NCBI RefSeq assembly: GCF_001949145.1
Contig: NW_019091689.1
Coordinates: 1 to 64,000 of the forward strand
DNA length: 64,000 nt
DNA from: Acanthaster planci
Lineage: Eukaryota; Echinodermata; Asteroidea; Valvatida; Acanthasteridae
Direction: 5' to 3'
Both the position numbers and the translations under genes were made by a program. The notes beneath the pieces are model-generated. The model made no database searches and had not been told where the DNA came from. It worked only from the letters and a program-made list of their open reading frames with translations. Each line of letters starts with the position of its first letter. Within the stretch, counting starts at the first letter, position 1. Below, piece after piece: positions 55,401 through 64,000 of this stretch.

Positions 55401-58400
55401 CACGTATTACCGACTTCAGACTGTATTTGTTATTGCTTCAACTACTGTTTATTAGTGGAATTCATTATGTCTATATGTCGAATATTAGCCCAGAGCAATT
55501 ACGACACGTTTGGACGATAACAAGACATATTACCCTCACCGTTGTTATCACATAACAGTGATATTGCATCTTGATATAGACTGGTCCCCGCTCCACATAA
55601 TGCAGGAACTGCTAATGAGACTGTTCATACAGTTGATATTGGTGAGCATGAACTTGTAAACTAAACGATCAGCTGTGGGAGCGCTGCAATTTGTTTCAAC
55701 GGTTTAAATTTGATTGACGTTCATTTCTCCGTATAACTGTCTTCACACTCTTCCAAAATATCGAGTATGGCGCGTGGGACCATACGGCGTGACGCAGCTT
55801 TCCGCAGCGTAGCAACTGACTGCGCCGAGACACTCGTTGCTTCGATTAAATTGAGACACTTCAATTGAGGGAAATATAAAGAATCTAAGACAGAGAGAGG
55901 TATAACAAAGCAATTCTTGACTCAATATCCCTTGGATGTTCAATATCTTATCCCATTCAAATCCCATGTCACGTTAGTCAATAATGGTGTAATAAATATA
56001 GACAGTTGTATGCATAAAACAGTTTCATTGTAGCATGATGGTCGAAATGGATTTGCGTAGAGCCCAGGGAGATGACGGCATGTGTCCTGTCATTCTTTGA
56101 CGGGGGCGTTGAGCCAATCCCCTCCTTGGGAGAAAGAAATGTGTATTTAAGGTTATTTCGAACCTTTCCTAAATTCAAAATGTAGAGAGATACGGTACAA
56201 AAACGTAATGTGCACAGATTCGATGCAAGTTCAGGCGAATCAGCTCGCAAATACACGTCTTCATTGCCAACAATGCCTCCGAGTGTGATGTGGCGTCCAG
56301 TCCCCCCACTATAACGGCTTTTCAAAAATCGAGCACCAGGCATTGTCAGGATTTAGCTCGTCCCGCGAATGCCCTTTCGCGACGTAGGCTACATGCAGTA
56401 TGCCAAAACGTAGCGGACGAGTCCAGGCCAGGTGTTCATTGCCTGATAGTATGTTTACCCAAACCGCTGGCTGAAAGTCACGGGGCCCGTCTTCCATCCT
56501 TCTGAAAAGGCTTCATGCTCATCAACGAGCGTGCATATCAAGGTTTTTCCTTGCTCATTAGATATTTGTGGTCCTTTTGCCACCTTCTTTGGCGCATGAG
56601 TTATGTAGTATTGTCTTTTGGTTCTTTTCTTATCTTTTGCTTTTTTTCTGGACTTGCTAATATGCTTTTCGTATTCCTTTTTTGCTTTGTTGAAGCGAAA
56701 TGAATTGACGTGAAACTGAATGAAAGTTTCATTAAATAAATGAGTTAATCAGAAGTGGATTTAATCCCCATAACTGAACAAAATATGCCATTTCCTCCTT
56801 ATGCGTATTTGTATTTTTCCCCCAAGATCCCACCTGGGGATGAGTTTGCCCTTGGTGTCATCTCGTACATCGGTCTTGGTCTCTCACTGTGTTCCCTGGT
56901 GTTGGCTTTCATTACAATCAGCGTATCACTAAAGTAAGCACACGCGAATTATGTAACCGGATCTCACAAAATGAGTCTTATGCCGATTTTGTTCCTTTGT
57001 GTATGTCGGATTTGAAAGTAAGAGCAAAAATGTGACTCTTTGTGTCAATGTATCACTCAGATCGTCATCCTTATGAAAGTTGATATTATGAGGACTATCG
57101 ATGTTTAGTTCCTATTATAATTCTAGCTAATTTATGTAGCTGGAATCGGTGGTTTATGTTTTTACAACATACTGGTACACTTACTTTGAGTAACCGGTCT
57201 ACTTCGAAACTATCTTCCGTGAACACTTAATACTAAAGTAAGAGAACGCTTGAATAGATTATTTTTTTAGATTATAGGCATAAAAGACTTCTATATCTGA
57301 AATCAGTTTGATATTGCTCAAAACCACCCACATTCTCCGAGGGGATGTTTTGAGAAGAGGCTTTCGAGAGTTCAAACGATGGCACTCAAAAGATCGCTGT
57401 CATGTCTTTTTTTTTACCTTTTCAGAGGTCTCAAGAATTTCCAGTCTGCGGTTATCCATCTCAATCTTATCGCCGCGCTTGGTCTCGCCGACACACTTTT
57501 TCTGATTGGTGCAGACGACACAGAAAATCAGGTGACTAATGACGTTAGGTGTCCTTGTTGCTATGGAAACAGTGCACTGGGGCAACGTGTTTGGTGAATT
57601 AGCACTATTTGAAACAACAGACAGAAAATAAATATATATTGCCCGATAATGAAGGTCTTAAATTCCATTAAGGAAAAACGGACCTGAGAATACATTGTCT
57701 GGAGTGTTTCCCAGAGCGCATACGACGTATGCATCCTTAATCTTATCAACTGAGCGTCAGGCGTCAAGGCTGGTCCGAAATTAATAATGCAGGCAAACGC
57801 GTTGCGAAGTGAAGACTACATTTATGTGCACTGCGGATTCGTAGAAGTTGACGCTACTGAACTTCGACAAATTTTGCTGTCAGATGTTTTGTGACTTCAA
57901 ATTTGCGTTTACGTTCGCGCCGACTATGGGCCGGCCTTCGCTCCAAGCGAATGTGACTTCACTAGATATGTTTCAGTCCAGTGTTTTGGAGAGGGAACAA
58001 CGTTAAACTTTCTAAGTTCGCAGTTCAAGTTGGTGAAGCGTGTTTTCAAAGTGGGTACCGAAAAGCACCTTGTTAAAGTGAAATTGGCAGTGATAATACA
58101 AACTCTCTTCAGGAGTTTTACACAATGTCTTGTGAAATTAAATATTTTCGGATGTCTTCTGGAAATTGAATGCATGTTTTGGCAAACTTATTTATTGGGA
58201 AACCATCCTCTTTAGATGCTCTCACAATGTTCGTTTTGAATTTACTTCTGATCCTGACTACTACCGAATAAGAGGGGGAAAGGCCTGTTTATGCTATACA
58301 GTACGAACATCACTGGACTTAATCCTAAGCTCATAGGTTGATGTATTTAAGTCGCTAAGTCGTAGGCGACGGAAATACTGGTTCCAGTTGACCAGCTACC

Positions 58401-61400
58401 TGCCGTTTGCGTCATTATGAGCATGCGCATAACTATTGTGGAACAGTCCACCAGTCTTGGCCTCTATCAATGGCAGCGCGTTCAGTGCGCATTACGCGTA
58501 ACGCAGTAACATTACCTGTACTTGTAGACATATATGCTCTCAAAATACGTTTACTTTGCACTTTGGTACTGCTGTCTCTTCTGTTCAAATGTTGCAATTG
58601 AATCGTTATGAATATACATGGGCCAGATTAGAGGAAAAGAACATTTCCAAAGTTGGAAAATGGCCTTTTGAAATTTTTTGGGCTGAAATTCTTCAATTTT
58701 GCGTAAATTCCTTATATAGAGGAATAAATTTGTCCATAGTTTTGATTTTAATCGGGTGCCGCACCGATCATAAAATGTGCATGCAGTTTTAGTACGATCT
58801 GGTGGCCTATATCTGTGGGACCAGTTAATTTATTTTCGGCATGCCTCAATGAAAATAATGATACCAAAAAATGACTTACACGTAGTTGGGTTTTTATTGT
58901 GTTTTTGTTCACAAATTTGTGACGCGAACTGACTCGAGCTTGGTACTTGACTCGACTCAACTACGCAAAGTAACTTGACTCGACTTCTTGACCTAAAGAC
59001 TCGACTCGATTCGAGTCACAATGTTGAAACGATTCAACTGTACTCGAGTCACCAAATTTAGTGACTCTTTACAATACTGGCTGCCACAAAGTGTCTCAAA
59101 AGTCTCCCAGTTCCCATGCCTCAAGTGAGCCGTCATACTTATTTAATTAATATGTGATGATAATTGACCACAAGGAGCACTGACTCATCCATGTCGTTTT
59201 GGGTCATTCACTTCTTAAGTTGTGGTGCAGGGCAGTGGCAATAATGCTACATTACTTCTACCTTTCGACCTTCATGTGGATGCTGTGCGAGGGATTCCAT
59301 ATTTACATCAGAGTCACCACTGTGTTTGCCGATGTCAGAGGTCACCTGAAGTATTACTTCTTTGCAGCTTGGGGTAAGATGTCTTGAGGGAATTGACTGG
59401 TAATTAGGCCCTTTAAAATTCAGATCACCCTCCGCAGTTGGGAAAAAAACGTAAAGTACGTCACGAACCGATCAGTACCTAAACCAATACCTTTAAAAAA
59501 TCTGACGGCCTGATCCCCCCACCAATTTCTGGATCCACCCATGACACTCGTTTCAAAACAAGGTCACTGGCCGTCTGTACACCACAGGTTATTTTGTTTG
59601 GTTTCGGCAAATATCAAAACACTCTCACCTACTAACGTTGAGATTCGCAGAGTCGGTGCTTCGACAGAGTTATAGGCTAAGTATTCATGGACATGTCGAA
59701 TTTTCTCTCTTTCGCCGCGGAGACAGCAGACAGATCCCCTTTTCAAAGGGATAAAGATATTCATCTCGCGGAGAAAAAATCACGCGGCGTGGAAAGATTT
59801 CAGGAGCAATTAGCATTTTGCCTGTGGGTGGTTGACAGAGGCTGAATGTCTATGGGCACATCTCTGGGGAGTGAGGATGGATCATACCTTGTCGACCTTT
59901 CACGGTATGTTGTTAACCAAGCAACGCAGCGAGTTGGAAACGTATCGTGCTGATTTACCTAGTGCATGGCAACCACCTTCATAGGTAGGCCTTCGGTAAA
60001 AAAAATTCTTGACGCAAGAACGGACACGGGTTCGGCAGTAAGTAACATTATGGTTGATCTTTCAGTTGAGGGGAGCGGGACATTCACTTATCCAATGGTG
60101 TTGGATAACTTGTATGATTACGTTCAACATCTGAAATGTCAGTGTAACGAAACGCTCAAAACGTTAACAGGTGCTCAATATAAAGAACTATGTTGTTTAG
60201 CAATTTTCCTGTCTACTTTATTACATTAACATGTAACATCCAGTTAACTATAACAGAATAGAAAGGAACTTTAGCCACACGTCAGTAAAAGTTATAGCAC
60301 AATAAATAGACCAAAACCAACGTGCATGGGGTGTAGACGGAGGTTTAATTTTTCACAAACCCTTTCCAGGTTAAAAGGATCTATTTGGCCGAATTCTTCA
60401 AATCAGTTGGGAACAGAATAAATTCTATTTCTATATAAAAACTATTCTAAAATTTCATTTTTTTAAACTGTTCTTGATGGCAAACATTGCATAAAACAAT
60501 AAAAGATTAGTGCGTCTGAGGGTTTTCAAATTTCGCCCGATTCTGCTCCGATAAACTTTTGGATATAGTTTTTCTTAGTGCTACTTATCCCTGACCTAAT
60601 TCTTTGAAAACAAGTATTTCGTTCCTGTTATTTTATGTTGTCATCGGGAAACACGGTTGCCCCTTTTGAGAAGCAACTGGGCCGACTTGAAAAGAGTCCA
60701 CCTTCTTTCACGGTGTGGTCCTCGGAAGTTCCATCAAAAGCAGCCTCACCAATTGCTAAATATCATGCCCATCTCGTGCGTTGATGAAAATTTCGAAATT
60801 GTTGTTTTCATCCGATTTTTCCTTTTTTTTTACTTTTGGAGTCACTTAAGGGGACCAGTAGGGATGGAAAGAGTACTCACCAGTGAGATTTCCCGAGGGA
60901 AGATGGCATGTCTGTCCCACACCTCACATAAAAAGCCCATCACGTTTCCTCCTTCATAGGGGGGGACTAATCGCGAGAGTCCCAACAACATGTTTTGCCC
61001 GTCGCCCATTTGATGGATGCAGCCGAGACAGAATGAGGACCACGTTAAATTTGACCGATATTTTCACAGCGGTCGACGCAGGCATAGAAAGGGGTACATT
61101 CTATAGGAGCTGGGGGAGGGGGAGAAGGTATTAAGATGCGTGGCTTTAGCCTATAATGACTGGTCTCATAGTGTCTACAAGAAAACACAGATAAATCAGA
61201 AAGTTTGACCAGTTTATTGGTCCAGTTATGTTGGTTCAACTCTCTTGCACAAAATATTTACGTGCACAACGACTGACGTAATTATACATTTCGGCCATGA
61301 TGAATAGTTTGGGCCCAATGGAAAAATTTTGATAACACGTGAGTGGAAAGTAAGTAGACGCCGCTCCACACGTTTTCCTATTCGTGCATTCATCGTCCCA

Positions 61401-61597
61401 TAGTTGGTATAAGTGTTGGTTTTGGGGAATATTCGTTAATTCCGATGGATTTGTTTCCACCAGGGATTTCTGCTGTGATTGTTGGAGTAACTGCTGGTGT
61501 CAACTTGCAAGGATATGGTACAGCGACGGCTTGTTGGTTGGATGCTGGCGGCAACACCCTCTGGGCCTTTGCCGCACCCGTTGCTCTCATCGTTACG
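37349..61597 (+). CDS. Gene B: adhesion GPCR (class B2) paralogue of gene A, 3' end missing
   Basis: 21 exons listed separately; joined 2640 nt, 880 residues, all phases consistent. Order: probable signal peptide (1-~30); strand region (~37-150); Gly-rich repeats (~152-366); Cys-rich module (~367-472); GAIN-like region (~473-670); GPS with C663, W666, W678, C683, C695, C697 and HLT at 699-701; TM1 to ECL2/TM5 start (~720-880). Predicted cut L700/T701, tethered agonist TNFATLL. The exons corresponding to gene A exons 20-24 are not visible: an 867-base gap starts 60 bp after the last exon, and no match appears between the gap and 64000. Compared with A it lacks both Ser/Thr inserts, has two extra introns and a 13-Cys exon. 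The TM4 proline seen in A (WGLPIVIV) is alanine here (WGISAVIV). Confidence 0.9.
37751..37900. mobile_element. Near-perfect palindromic MITE, 43-bp arms
   Basis: The left arm 37751-37793 (ending GAGTTTGCAACGCGTTGA) and right arm 37858-37900 (starting TCAACGCGTTGCAAACTC) match over 43 bp with about five mismatches. The 64-bp centre carries inner pairs GTCGACCC/GGGTCGAC and TAATCAC/GTGATTGA. It sits in gene B intron 1, about 50 bp before exon 2. No coding capacity. Confidence 0.75.
37953..37992 (+). CDS. Gene B exon 2
   Basis: A 40-nt exon, same length and phases (0 to 1) as gene A exon 2. Acceptor TTTTATTTACAG, donor GTAAGT. Encodes ATFVSQVSSSSEV. Confidence 0.65.
37993..41217. other. Gene B intron 2 (3.2 kb)
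   Basis: No supported exon. Contains a cluster of GATGTCGA-containing inverted subrepeats (about 40075-40405). Several short ORFs here have no family resemblance. Confidence 0.45.
40075..40405. repeat. GGATGTCGA-type inverted subrepeat cluster
   Basis: Repeated motifs in both orientations: GATATCCTGAAAGTA, ACATCCCGAAAGTAGGATGTCGA, TTTTCGGGATATCGACATCC, ATGTCGACGTCATCCTAC and AGGATGTCGATACC. It resembles a decayed foldback element. Confidence 0.5.
41218..41395 (+). CDS. Gene B exon 3
   Basis: 178 nt, phase 1 to 2; acceptor TGGATTCCTAG, donor TTCAG|GTACGT. Encodes QMLMLDRGILRVNTSDATWR and ends WHYQVAVF. Equals the first and middle parts of gene A exon 3 without its Ser/Thr-rich insert. Confidence 0.85.
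42270..42436 (+). CDS. Gene B exon 4
   Basis: 167 nt, phase 2 to 1; acceptor TTCAATGCCAG. Encodes RHNGSIVLNGSLQVSFSGG and ends ETGSLGGYG. Corresponds to the last part of gene A exon 3. The donor is ambiguous: GGTG|GTACCT or, three bases earlier, TATG|GTGGTA; both keep the frame. Confidence 0.82.
43009..43218 (+). CDS. Gene B exon 5 (Gly-rich repeat)
   Basis: 210 nt, phase 1 to 1; acceptor CTCCTCATTAG, donor GCAG|GTATTA. Encodes RRGPGGGGLLAEDGKPPKPP, GGGGHGGTGGEAFIERTLSL and YGYPYLIGDGYHLLGGSAG. The uninterrupted form of gene A exon 4. Confidence 0.9.
43521..43616 (+). CDS. Gene B exon 6 (Gly-rich repeat)
   Basis: 96 nt, phase 1 to 1; acceptor TACCTTCCGCAG, donor TTG|GTAAAA. Encodes GKIEYEPNVLVFGNPKGGGA followed by LEVTAKGKITI. 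Confidence 0.87.
44315..44439 (+). CDS. Gene B exon 7 (Gly-rich repeat)
   Basis: 125 nt, phase 1 to 0; acceptor TTACAATAG, donor GAG|GTAATG. Encodes GSHVSADGQRGIPYDAAFLD and [18 protein letters not shown]. Confidence 0.9.
44489..44820. mobile_element. CACTGTAAAAA-type MITE, family 2 copy 2
   Basis: Left end TTCACTGTAAAAACCAACGC; right end CATTCTTTTTACAATGTT as the inverted counterpart. Inner GGTGTT and AACACC motifs recur as in the element at 31020-31247. In gene B intron 7. Confidence 0.5.
45620..45833 (+). CDS. Gene B exon 8 (Gly-rich repeat)
   Basis: 214 nt, phase 0 to 1; acceptor CGGCTTTCAG, donor ACAA|GTAAAC. Encodes IEVRHDGFLSVRGADG, YCGGGGAGGIIEFQISDRVH and HLFLNGGKGTKLGGRGRLEI. Confidence 0.9.
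46963..47279 (+). CDS. Gene B exon 9 (13-cysteine module)
   Basis: 317 nt, phase 1 to 0, the same phases as gene A exon 8; acceptor GTGTGCATAG, donor CCG|GTGAGT. Thirteen Cys in about 106 residues, including CDC twice, CSEC and CKC. CPTVQPAPCDCSECPE and CPTVPDEGVSCKCPE form an internal repeat. No close match to a named domain is claimed. Confidence 0.85.
47070..47280 (+). repeat. Duplicated segment within gene B exon 9
   Basis: TGTCCGACGGTCC occurs at 47070-47082 and again at 47220-47232, exactly 150 bp apart, each beginning a CPTV...CxC...CPE peptide unit. The spacing keeps frame. Confidence 0.6.
48733..48783 (+). CDS. Gene B exon 10
   Basis: 51 nt, phase 0 to 0; acceptor CAATTTTCAG, donor GAA|GTAAGT. 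Encodes PSTTEALTLDNAAQFLE, aligned with [11 protein letters not shown] at the end of gene A exon 8. Confidence 0.8.
48893..48937 (+). CDS. Gene B exon 11
   Basis: 45 nt, phase 0 to 0; acceptor CTTTAATAG, donor CGG|GTAAGT. Encodes EALDEIGEFGENSTR. Same size and phase as gene A exon 9. Confidence 0.82.
49108..49228 (+). CDS. Gene B exon 12 (GAIN-like helical region)
   Basis: 121 nt, phase 0 to 1; acceptor ATGCCGCAG, donor TTG|GTAACA. Encodes EGAVQLLVATEILGLNLGSR, then LAEARQPGEVVSVTAASETV. Confidence 0.87.
49735..49881 (+). CDS. Gene B exon 13 (GAIN-like region)
   Basis: 147 nt, phase 1 to 1; acceptor TTTGTTTCAAG, donor TCAG|GTAATT. Encodes AMQVQVDDANAFSGVAFPN and ends FHAKENIS. Confidence 0.86.
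49882..52862. other. Gene B intron 13 (3.0 kb)
   Basis: No supported exon. Holds a palindromic MITE (51884-52070) and otherwise unassigned sequence. Confidence 0.45.
51884..52070. mobile_element. Palindromic MITE-like element, family 1 copy 2
   Basis: Inverted termini CTTAAAAGCTGGTTCAC (51884-51900) and GTGAACTGACTTTAAG (to 52070), with inner GCGAATATCTGATCTGACGT shared with the family member at 18073-18238. In gene B intron 13. Confidence 0.6.
52863..52935 (+). CDS. Gene B exon 14 (GAIN-like beta region)
   Basis: 73 nt, phase 1 to 2; acceptor TTCACCTGGTAG, donor AGGG|GTATGT. Encodes GDIIIVNVLYADIGELLTG and TDPTEG. Confidence 0.85.
53741..53849 (+). CDS. Gene B exon 15 (GAIN-like beta region)
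   Basis: 109 nt, phase 2 to 0; acceptor TTTTGTGAAG, donor AAG|GTACGT. Encodes IVPLVNSRVVGTSVALSENV, then TTHFTLSVRMTAEKLK. The later AG (CCACTAG) would break the frame. Confidence 0.8.
54642..54691 (+). CDS. Gene B exon 16 (first half of GPS)
   Basis: 50 nt, phase 0 to 2; acceptor TCTTTATTCAG, donor GTAAGT. Encodes RNISGTTSCVFWDFHA with C663 and W666. Confidence 0.92.
55104..55230 (+). CDS. Gene B exon 17 (GPS cleavage site and tethered agonist)
   Basis: 127 nt, phase 2 to 0; acceptor TTGATTGTAG, donor GTG|GTGAGC. Encodes GTPGGSWSPKGCLVEYEN, then [21 protein letters not shown] at 699-701. Confidence 0.95.
56827..56933 (+). CDS. Gene B exon 18 (TM1)
   Basis: 107 nt, phase 0 to 2; acceptor TTCCCCCAAG, donor GTAAGC. 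Encodes IPPGDEFALGVISYIGLGLS, then LCSLVLAFITISVSL. Confidence 0.93.
57426..57531 (+). CDS. Gene B exon 19 (TM2)
   Basis: 106 nt, phase 2 to 0; acceptor ACCTTTTCAG, donor CAG|GTGACT. Encodes [19 protein letters not shown], then ADTLFLIGADDTENQ. Confidence 0.94.
57765..57951. mobile_element. Family 1 MITE, degenerate copy 3
   Basis: Decayed relative of the elements at 18073 and 51884: TTTGCTGTCAGATGTTTTGT and TTTGCGTTTACGTTCGCG correspond to inner and right-arm segments of those copies. Ends approximate. In gene B intron 19. Confidence 0.35.
58926..59066. repeat. GACTCGA-rich simple repeat
   Basis: Dense imperfect repeats of ACTTGACTCGAC and GACTCGATTCGAGTC, many self-complementary, in gene B intron 19 about 150 bp before exon 20. 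Confidence 0.6.
59220..59373 (+). CDS. Gene B exon 20 (TM3, start of TM4)
   Basis: 154 nt, phase 0 to 1; acceptor CACTTCTTAAG, donor GG|GTAAGA. Encodes LWCRAVAIMLHYFYLSTFMW, MLCEGFHIYIRVTTVFADVR and LKYYFFAAWG. Confidence 0.95.
61464..61597 (+). CDS. Gene B exon 21 (TM4, ECL2, start of TM5)
   Basis: 134 nt, phase 1 to 0, exactly the length of gene A exon 19; acceptor TTTCCACCAG, donor ACG|GTAATG. Encodes GISAVIVGVTAGVNLQGYG, ATACWLDAGGNTLWAFAAPV and ALIVT. The last gene B exon visible. Confidence 0.93.
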
Positions 61598-61621
61598 GTA
61601 ATGGTTCCGAAGAATTCTTCT

Positions 61622-61657
61622 TCTTATTCATCATCATCATCATCATCATCATCAGCC
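61622..61657. repeat. (TCA)n microsatellite, left edge of gap
   Basis: TTCTTATTCATCATCATCATC-type run ending in TCAGCC directly before the unknown bases. With the matching run on the other side it suggests the gap was caused by this repeat. Confidence 0.85.
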
Positions 61658-62524
61658 NNNNNNNNNNNNNNNNNNNNNNNNNNNNNNNNNNNNNNNNNNN
61701 NNNNNNNNNNNNNNNNNNNNNNNNNNNNNNNNNNNNNNNNNNNNNNNNNNNNNNNNNNNNNNNNNNNNNNNNNNNNNNNNNNNNNNNNNNNNNNNNNNNN
61801 NNNNNNNNNNNNNNNNNNNNNNNNNNNNNNNNNNNNNNNNNNNNNNNNNNNNNNNNNNNNNNNNNNNNNNNNNNNNNNNNNNNNNNNNNNNNNNNNNNNN
61901 NNNNNNNNNNNNNNNNNNNNNNNNNNNNNNNNNNNNNNNNNNNNNNNNNNNNNNNNNNNNNNNNNNNNNNNNNNNNNNNNNNNNNNNNNNNNNNNNNNNN
62001 NNNNNNNNNNNNNNNNNNNNNNNNNNNNNNNNNNNNNNNNNNNNNNNNNNNNNNNNNNNNNNNNNNNNNNNNNNNNNNNNNNNNNNNNNNNNNNNNNNNN
62101 NNNNNNNNNNNNNNNNNNNNNNNNNNNNNNNNNNNNNNNNNNNNNNNNNNNNNNNNNNNNNNNNNNNNNNNNNNNNNNNNNNNNNNNNNNNNNNNNNNNN
62201 NNNNNNNNNNNNNNNNNNNNNNNNNNNNNNNNNNNNNNNNNNNNNNNNNNNNNNNNNNNNNNNNNNNNNNNNNNNNNNNNNNNNNNNNNNNNNNNNNNNN
62301 NNNNNNNNNNNNNNNNNNNNNNNNNNNNNNNNNNNNNNNNNNNNNNNNNNNNNNNNNNNNNNNNNNNNNNNNNNNNNNNNNNNNNNNNNNNNNNNNNNNN
62401 NNNNNNNNNNNNNNNNNNNNNNNNNNNNNNNNNNNNNNNNNNNNNNNNNNNNNNNNNNNNNNNNNNNNNNNNNNNNNNNNNNNNNNNNNNNNNNNNNNNN
62501 NNNNNNNNNNNNNNNNNNNNNNNN
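61658..62524. other. Assembly gap (867 unknown bases)
   Basis: Run of N inside gene B, starting 60 bp after exon 21. Open frames spanning it (for instance 61384-62775) are artefacts of reading through N and TCA repeats. The TM5 exon of gene B could lie in it. Confidence 0.98.
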
Positions 62525-62614
62525 CAGCATCATCATCCTCATCATCATCCTCATCAGCCTCATCATCCTCATCAGCCTCATCAGCAGCAGCAGCAGAAGA
62601 AGAAGAAAGCACAA
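62525..62614. repeat. (CAT/CCT)n and (CAG/AAG)n repeat, right edge of gap
   Basis: CAGCATCATCATCCTCATC-type trinucleotide repeat grading into CAGCAGCAG and GAAGAAGAA. Non-coding in all likelihood. Confidence 0.85.
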
Positions 62615-64000
62615 TGGCAATGCAGACCACAGTTCCGACTGTTTGCAGACCTAAAGTTCCTACAGTGATGTTTCACTTGAACGATTTTGGAGCAGAAACC
62701 ATGCGTTATTTAAGTACGTTGCTTTCAGTATTGAGCGTGTCGGCGAAATACATTGGCAACTCGAAGGGGAGGTGAGGGGGGAAAATCTCCCAAAGGGGAA
62801 GATTTTTTAATTATAAAGAGAGAAAGGTGTTTGGGGCCATTTCATTTGCCCGGCCCTCCTTCCCAAAGCGCGTGGGAAGCCCAACACTCTAACCACACCA
62901 TAAGAAAAGCTATACAAATGTTATACCAAGAGAAATTGCAAACTTTTTGCCCCACGCCACTTATGCATAAAATGAAAAGGAACGGTTTTCCCGGAAATCT
63001 GATTCCCGGGATAATCGACTATTCAGTTACTGACAGAAAACCCACTTCATATACCGACCTGTAGGTAGGACTCAAGCCAGTCACAGATCGGAAGGCGAAT
63101 AAAGTTCCACTGTATCAACACAACTTCGCAAAGAGATGATGGAGTAATTTAACTTTCATTTGTTAAACTTTGACGGTTTCTAATTTTAAGCTGCATTCTG
63201 TGAGAGTTGTTTAATTTTTCTTGGTCTTACACAGTAAGACAAGACAGTGAGAGACAAATCTGCTTCAGAAATCCACCTTTAGACATTGTCATCATAAAAC
63301 TCGCTTGTACATAGCCCCACAGAGTGCAGAAAGGTCGAATTCAAAAGAAGGGTGGGTTCGTATCCTTCCAGTACATTGTAAACTATCCTGTCTAAAAAAT
63401 CATTCAACATTTCATCTCATGGATACCATTATACGATGCGAAAATGGTGTTTAGCGCTGTAACATTTTTCTTAAAGATATTTTAAAATATATGTCAAAAT
63501 TATTGATGGATAGTGTTTTGGAATTGAACACAGACGTTTTAACACGAATTCGGACAGACTCTAAACATGTTTACAAGCAGGGATGAACCATGTGTTCTGT
63601 CGGACCAGGGCGCAATAGGCCAAGGCAACAGAGGTCGGTTGGTCTTGTACGGCCTGTACACACCGGAGCCGCGTAGACTCTAGGTAACACACCTCGGTAT
63701 TAGAGCTCCGTGTAGATCAGAGCTGCGTTAGCCCTAATCTGCTCTACGATAACAACCAACACGAATTTTGTTTGACTAGTTATCAGGCAGGAGCGTCACA
63801 TTTTATTTTGATACCAATCTGTATAAAACTTTGTGTAGTACGTGATTCTAAAACTTTAAAAACGTTTTCCCAACGTTTGCGTAGATCTGGATGTTTTTTG
63901 GTACACTGTGGGCCCTGGATTTTTCTTCTGCCCTAAGCACGGTGCCTATTGTGCCAATTACAATCCGACCTTTTTTACAGGGTCACTGCAAAACTTAATG
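62615..64000. other. Region after the gap, no gene supported
   Basis: Searched for counterparts of gene A exons 20-24 (TM5 [11 protein letters not shown]6 [14 protein letters not shown]7 NSLQG/FIFVFHC); none was found. A tRNA-like A box on the minus strand near 62880-62905 hints at another degraded SINE. Confidence 0.4.

Noticed and set aside
59966-60229. 87-residue ORF in gene B intron 20
   Set aside because: No homologous exon in gene A, no splice sites in phase and no recognisable domain.
61384-62775. 463-, 407- and 345-residue open frames across the gap
   Set aside because: They exist only because N reads through as X and the flanking TCA repeat lacks stops. Only 61464-61597 is coding.

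Overview
The window comes from a metazoan genome. Genes are split by short introns with GT-AG borders, and the introns and spacers hold MITE-like palindromes and tRNA-derived SINE-like elements. TAGGCCTA and TACATGTA palindromes recur throughout. I read this as a marine deuterostome invertebrate, most likely an echinoderm, with a cephalochordate as the alternative. That placement is inference; no taxon-diagnostic gene is present.

Layout, all genes on the + strand. (1) 1-3139: a tandem array of about 1.1 kb monomers, each starting with a 108-bp tRNA-like module. (2) 3882-6717: a complete three-exon sorting nexin of the SNX20/SNX21 type (344 residues). (3) 14016-34362: gene A, a complete 24-exon adhesion (class B2) GPCR. 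The assembled frame closes exactly at 1267 residues: signal peptide, Gly-rich ectodomain with two Ser/Thr/Asn-rich inserts, GAIN-like region, GPS cleavage motif, seven-helix domain and short basic tail. (4) 37349-61597: gene B, a tandem paralogue of A. Its 21 visible exons (880 residues) end after the ECL2/TM5 exon; the TM5-TM7 and tail exons fall in an assembly gap (61658-62524) or beyond the window.

A and B were reconstructed by aligning their exons with each other. Lengths and phases agree nearly exon for exon (40, 45, 121, 50, 127, 107, 106 and 134 nt are identical). They differ in informative ways: A has lost, or B has gained, two introns; A carries two mucin-like inserts; B has a 13-cysteine exon where A has a Gly/Pro/Thr-rich one. 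The receptor core (GPS and 7TM) is conserved while the ectodomain is remodelled, as expected for a receptor pair that shares signalling logic but diverges in ligand recognition. The Gly-rich ectodomain, with repeated GGGSGG(I/L/V)Ix(I/V)xA strands suggesting a parallel beta-helix, is not an ectodomain I associate with any named adhesion-GPCR subfamily.

The spacers and long introns (6718-14015, 15077-19709, 34363-37348, 37993-41217, 49882-52862) contain no gene I can support. They hold SINE-like elements, palindromic elements, foldback elements with inner subrepeats, and simple repeats.
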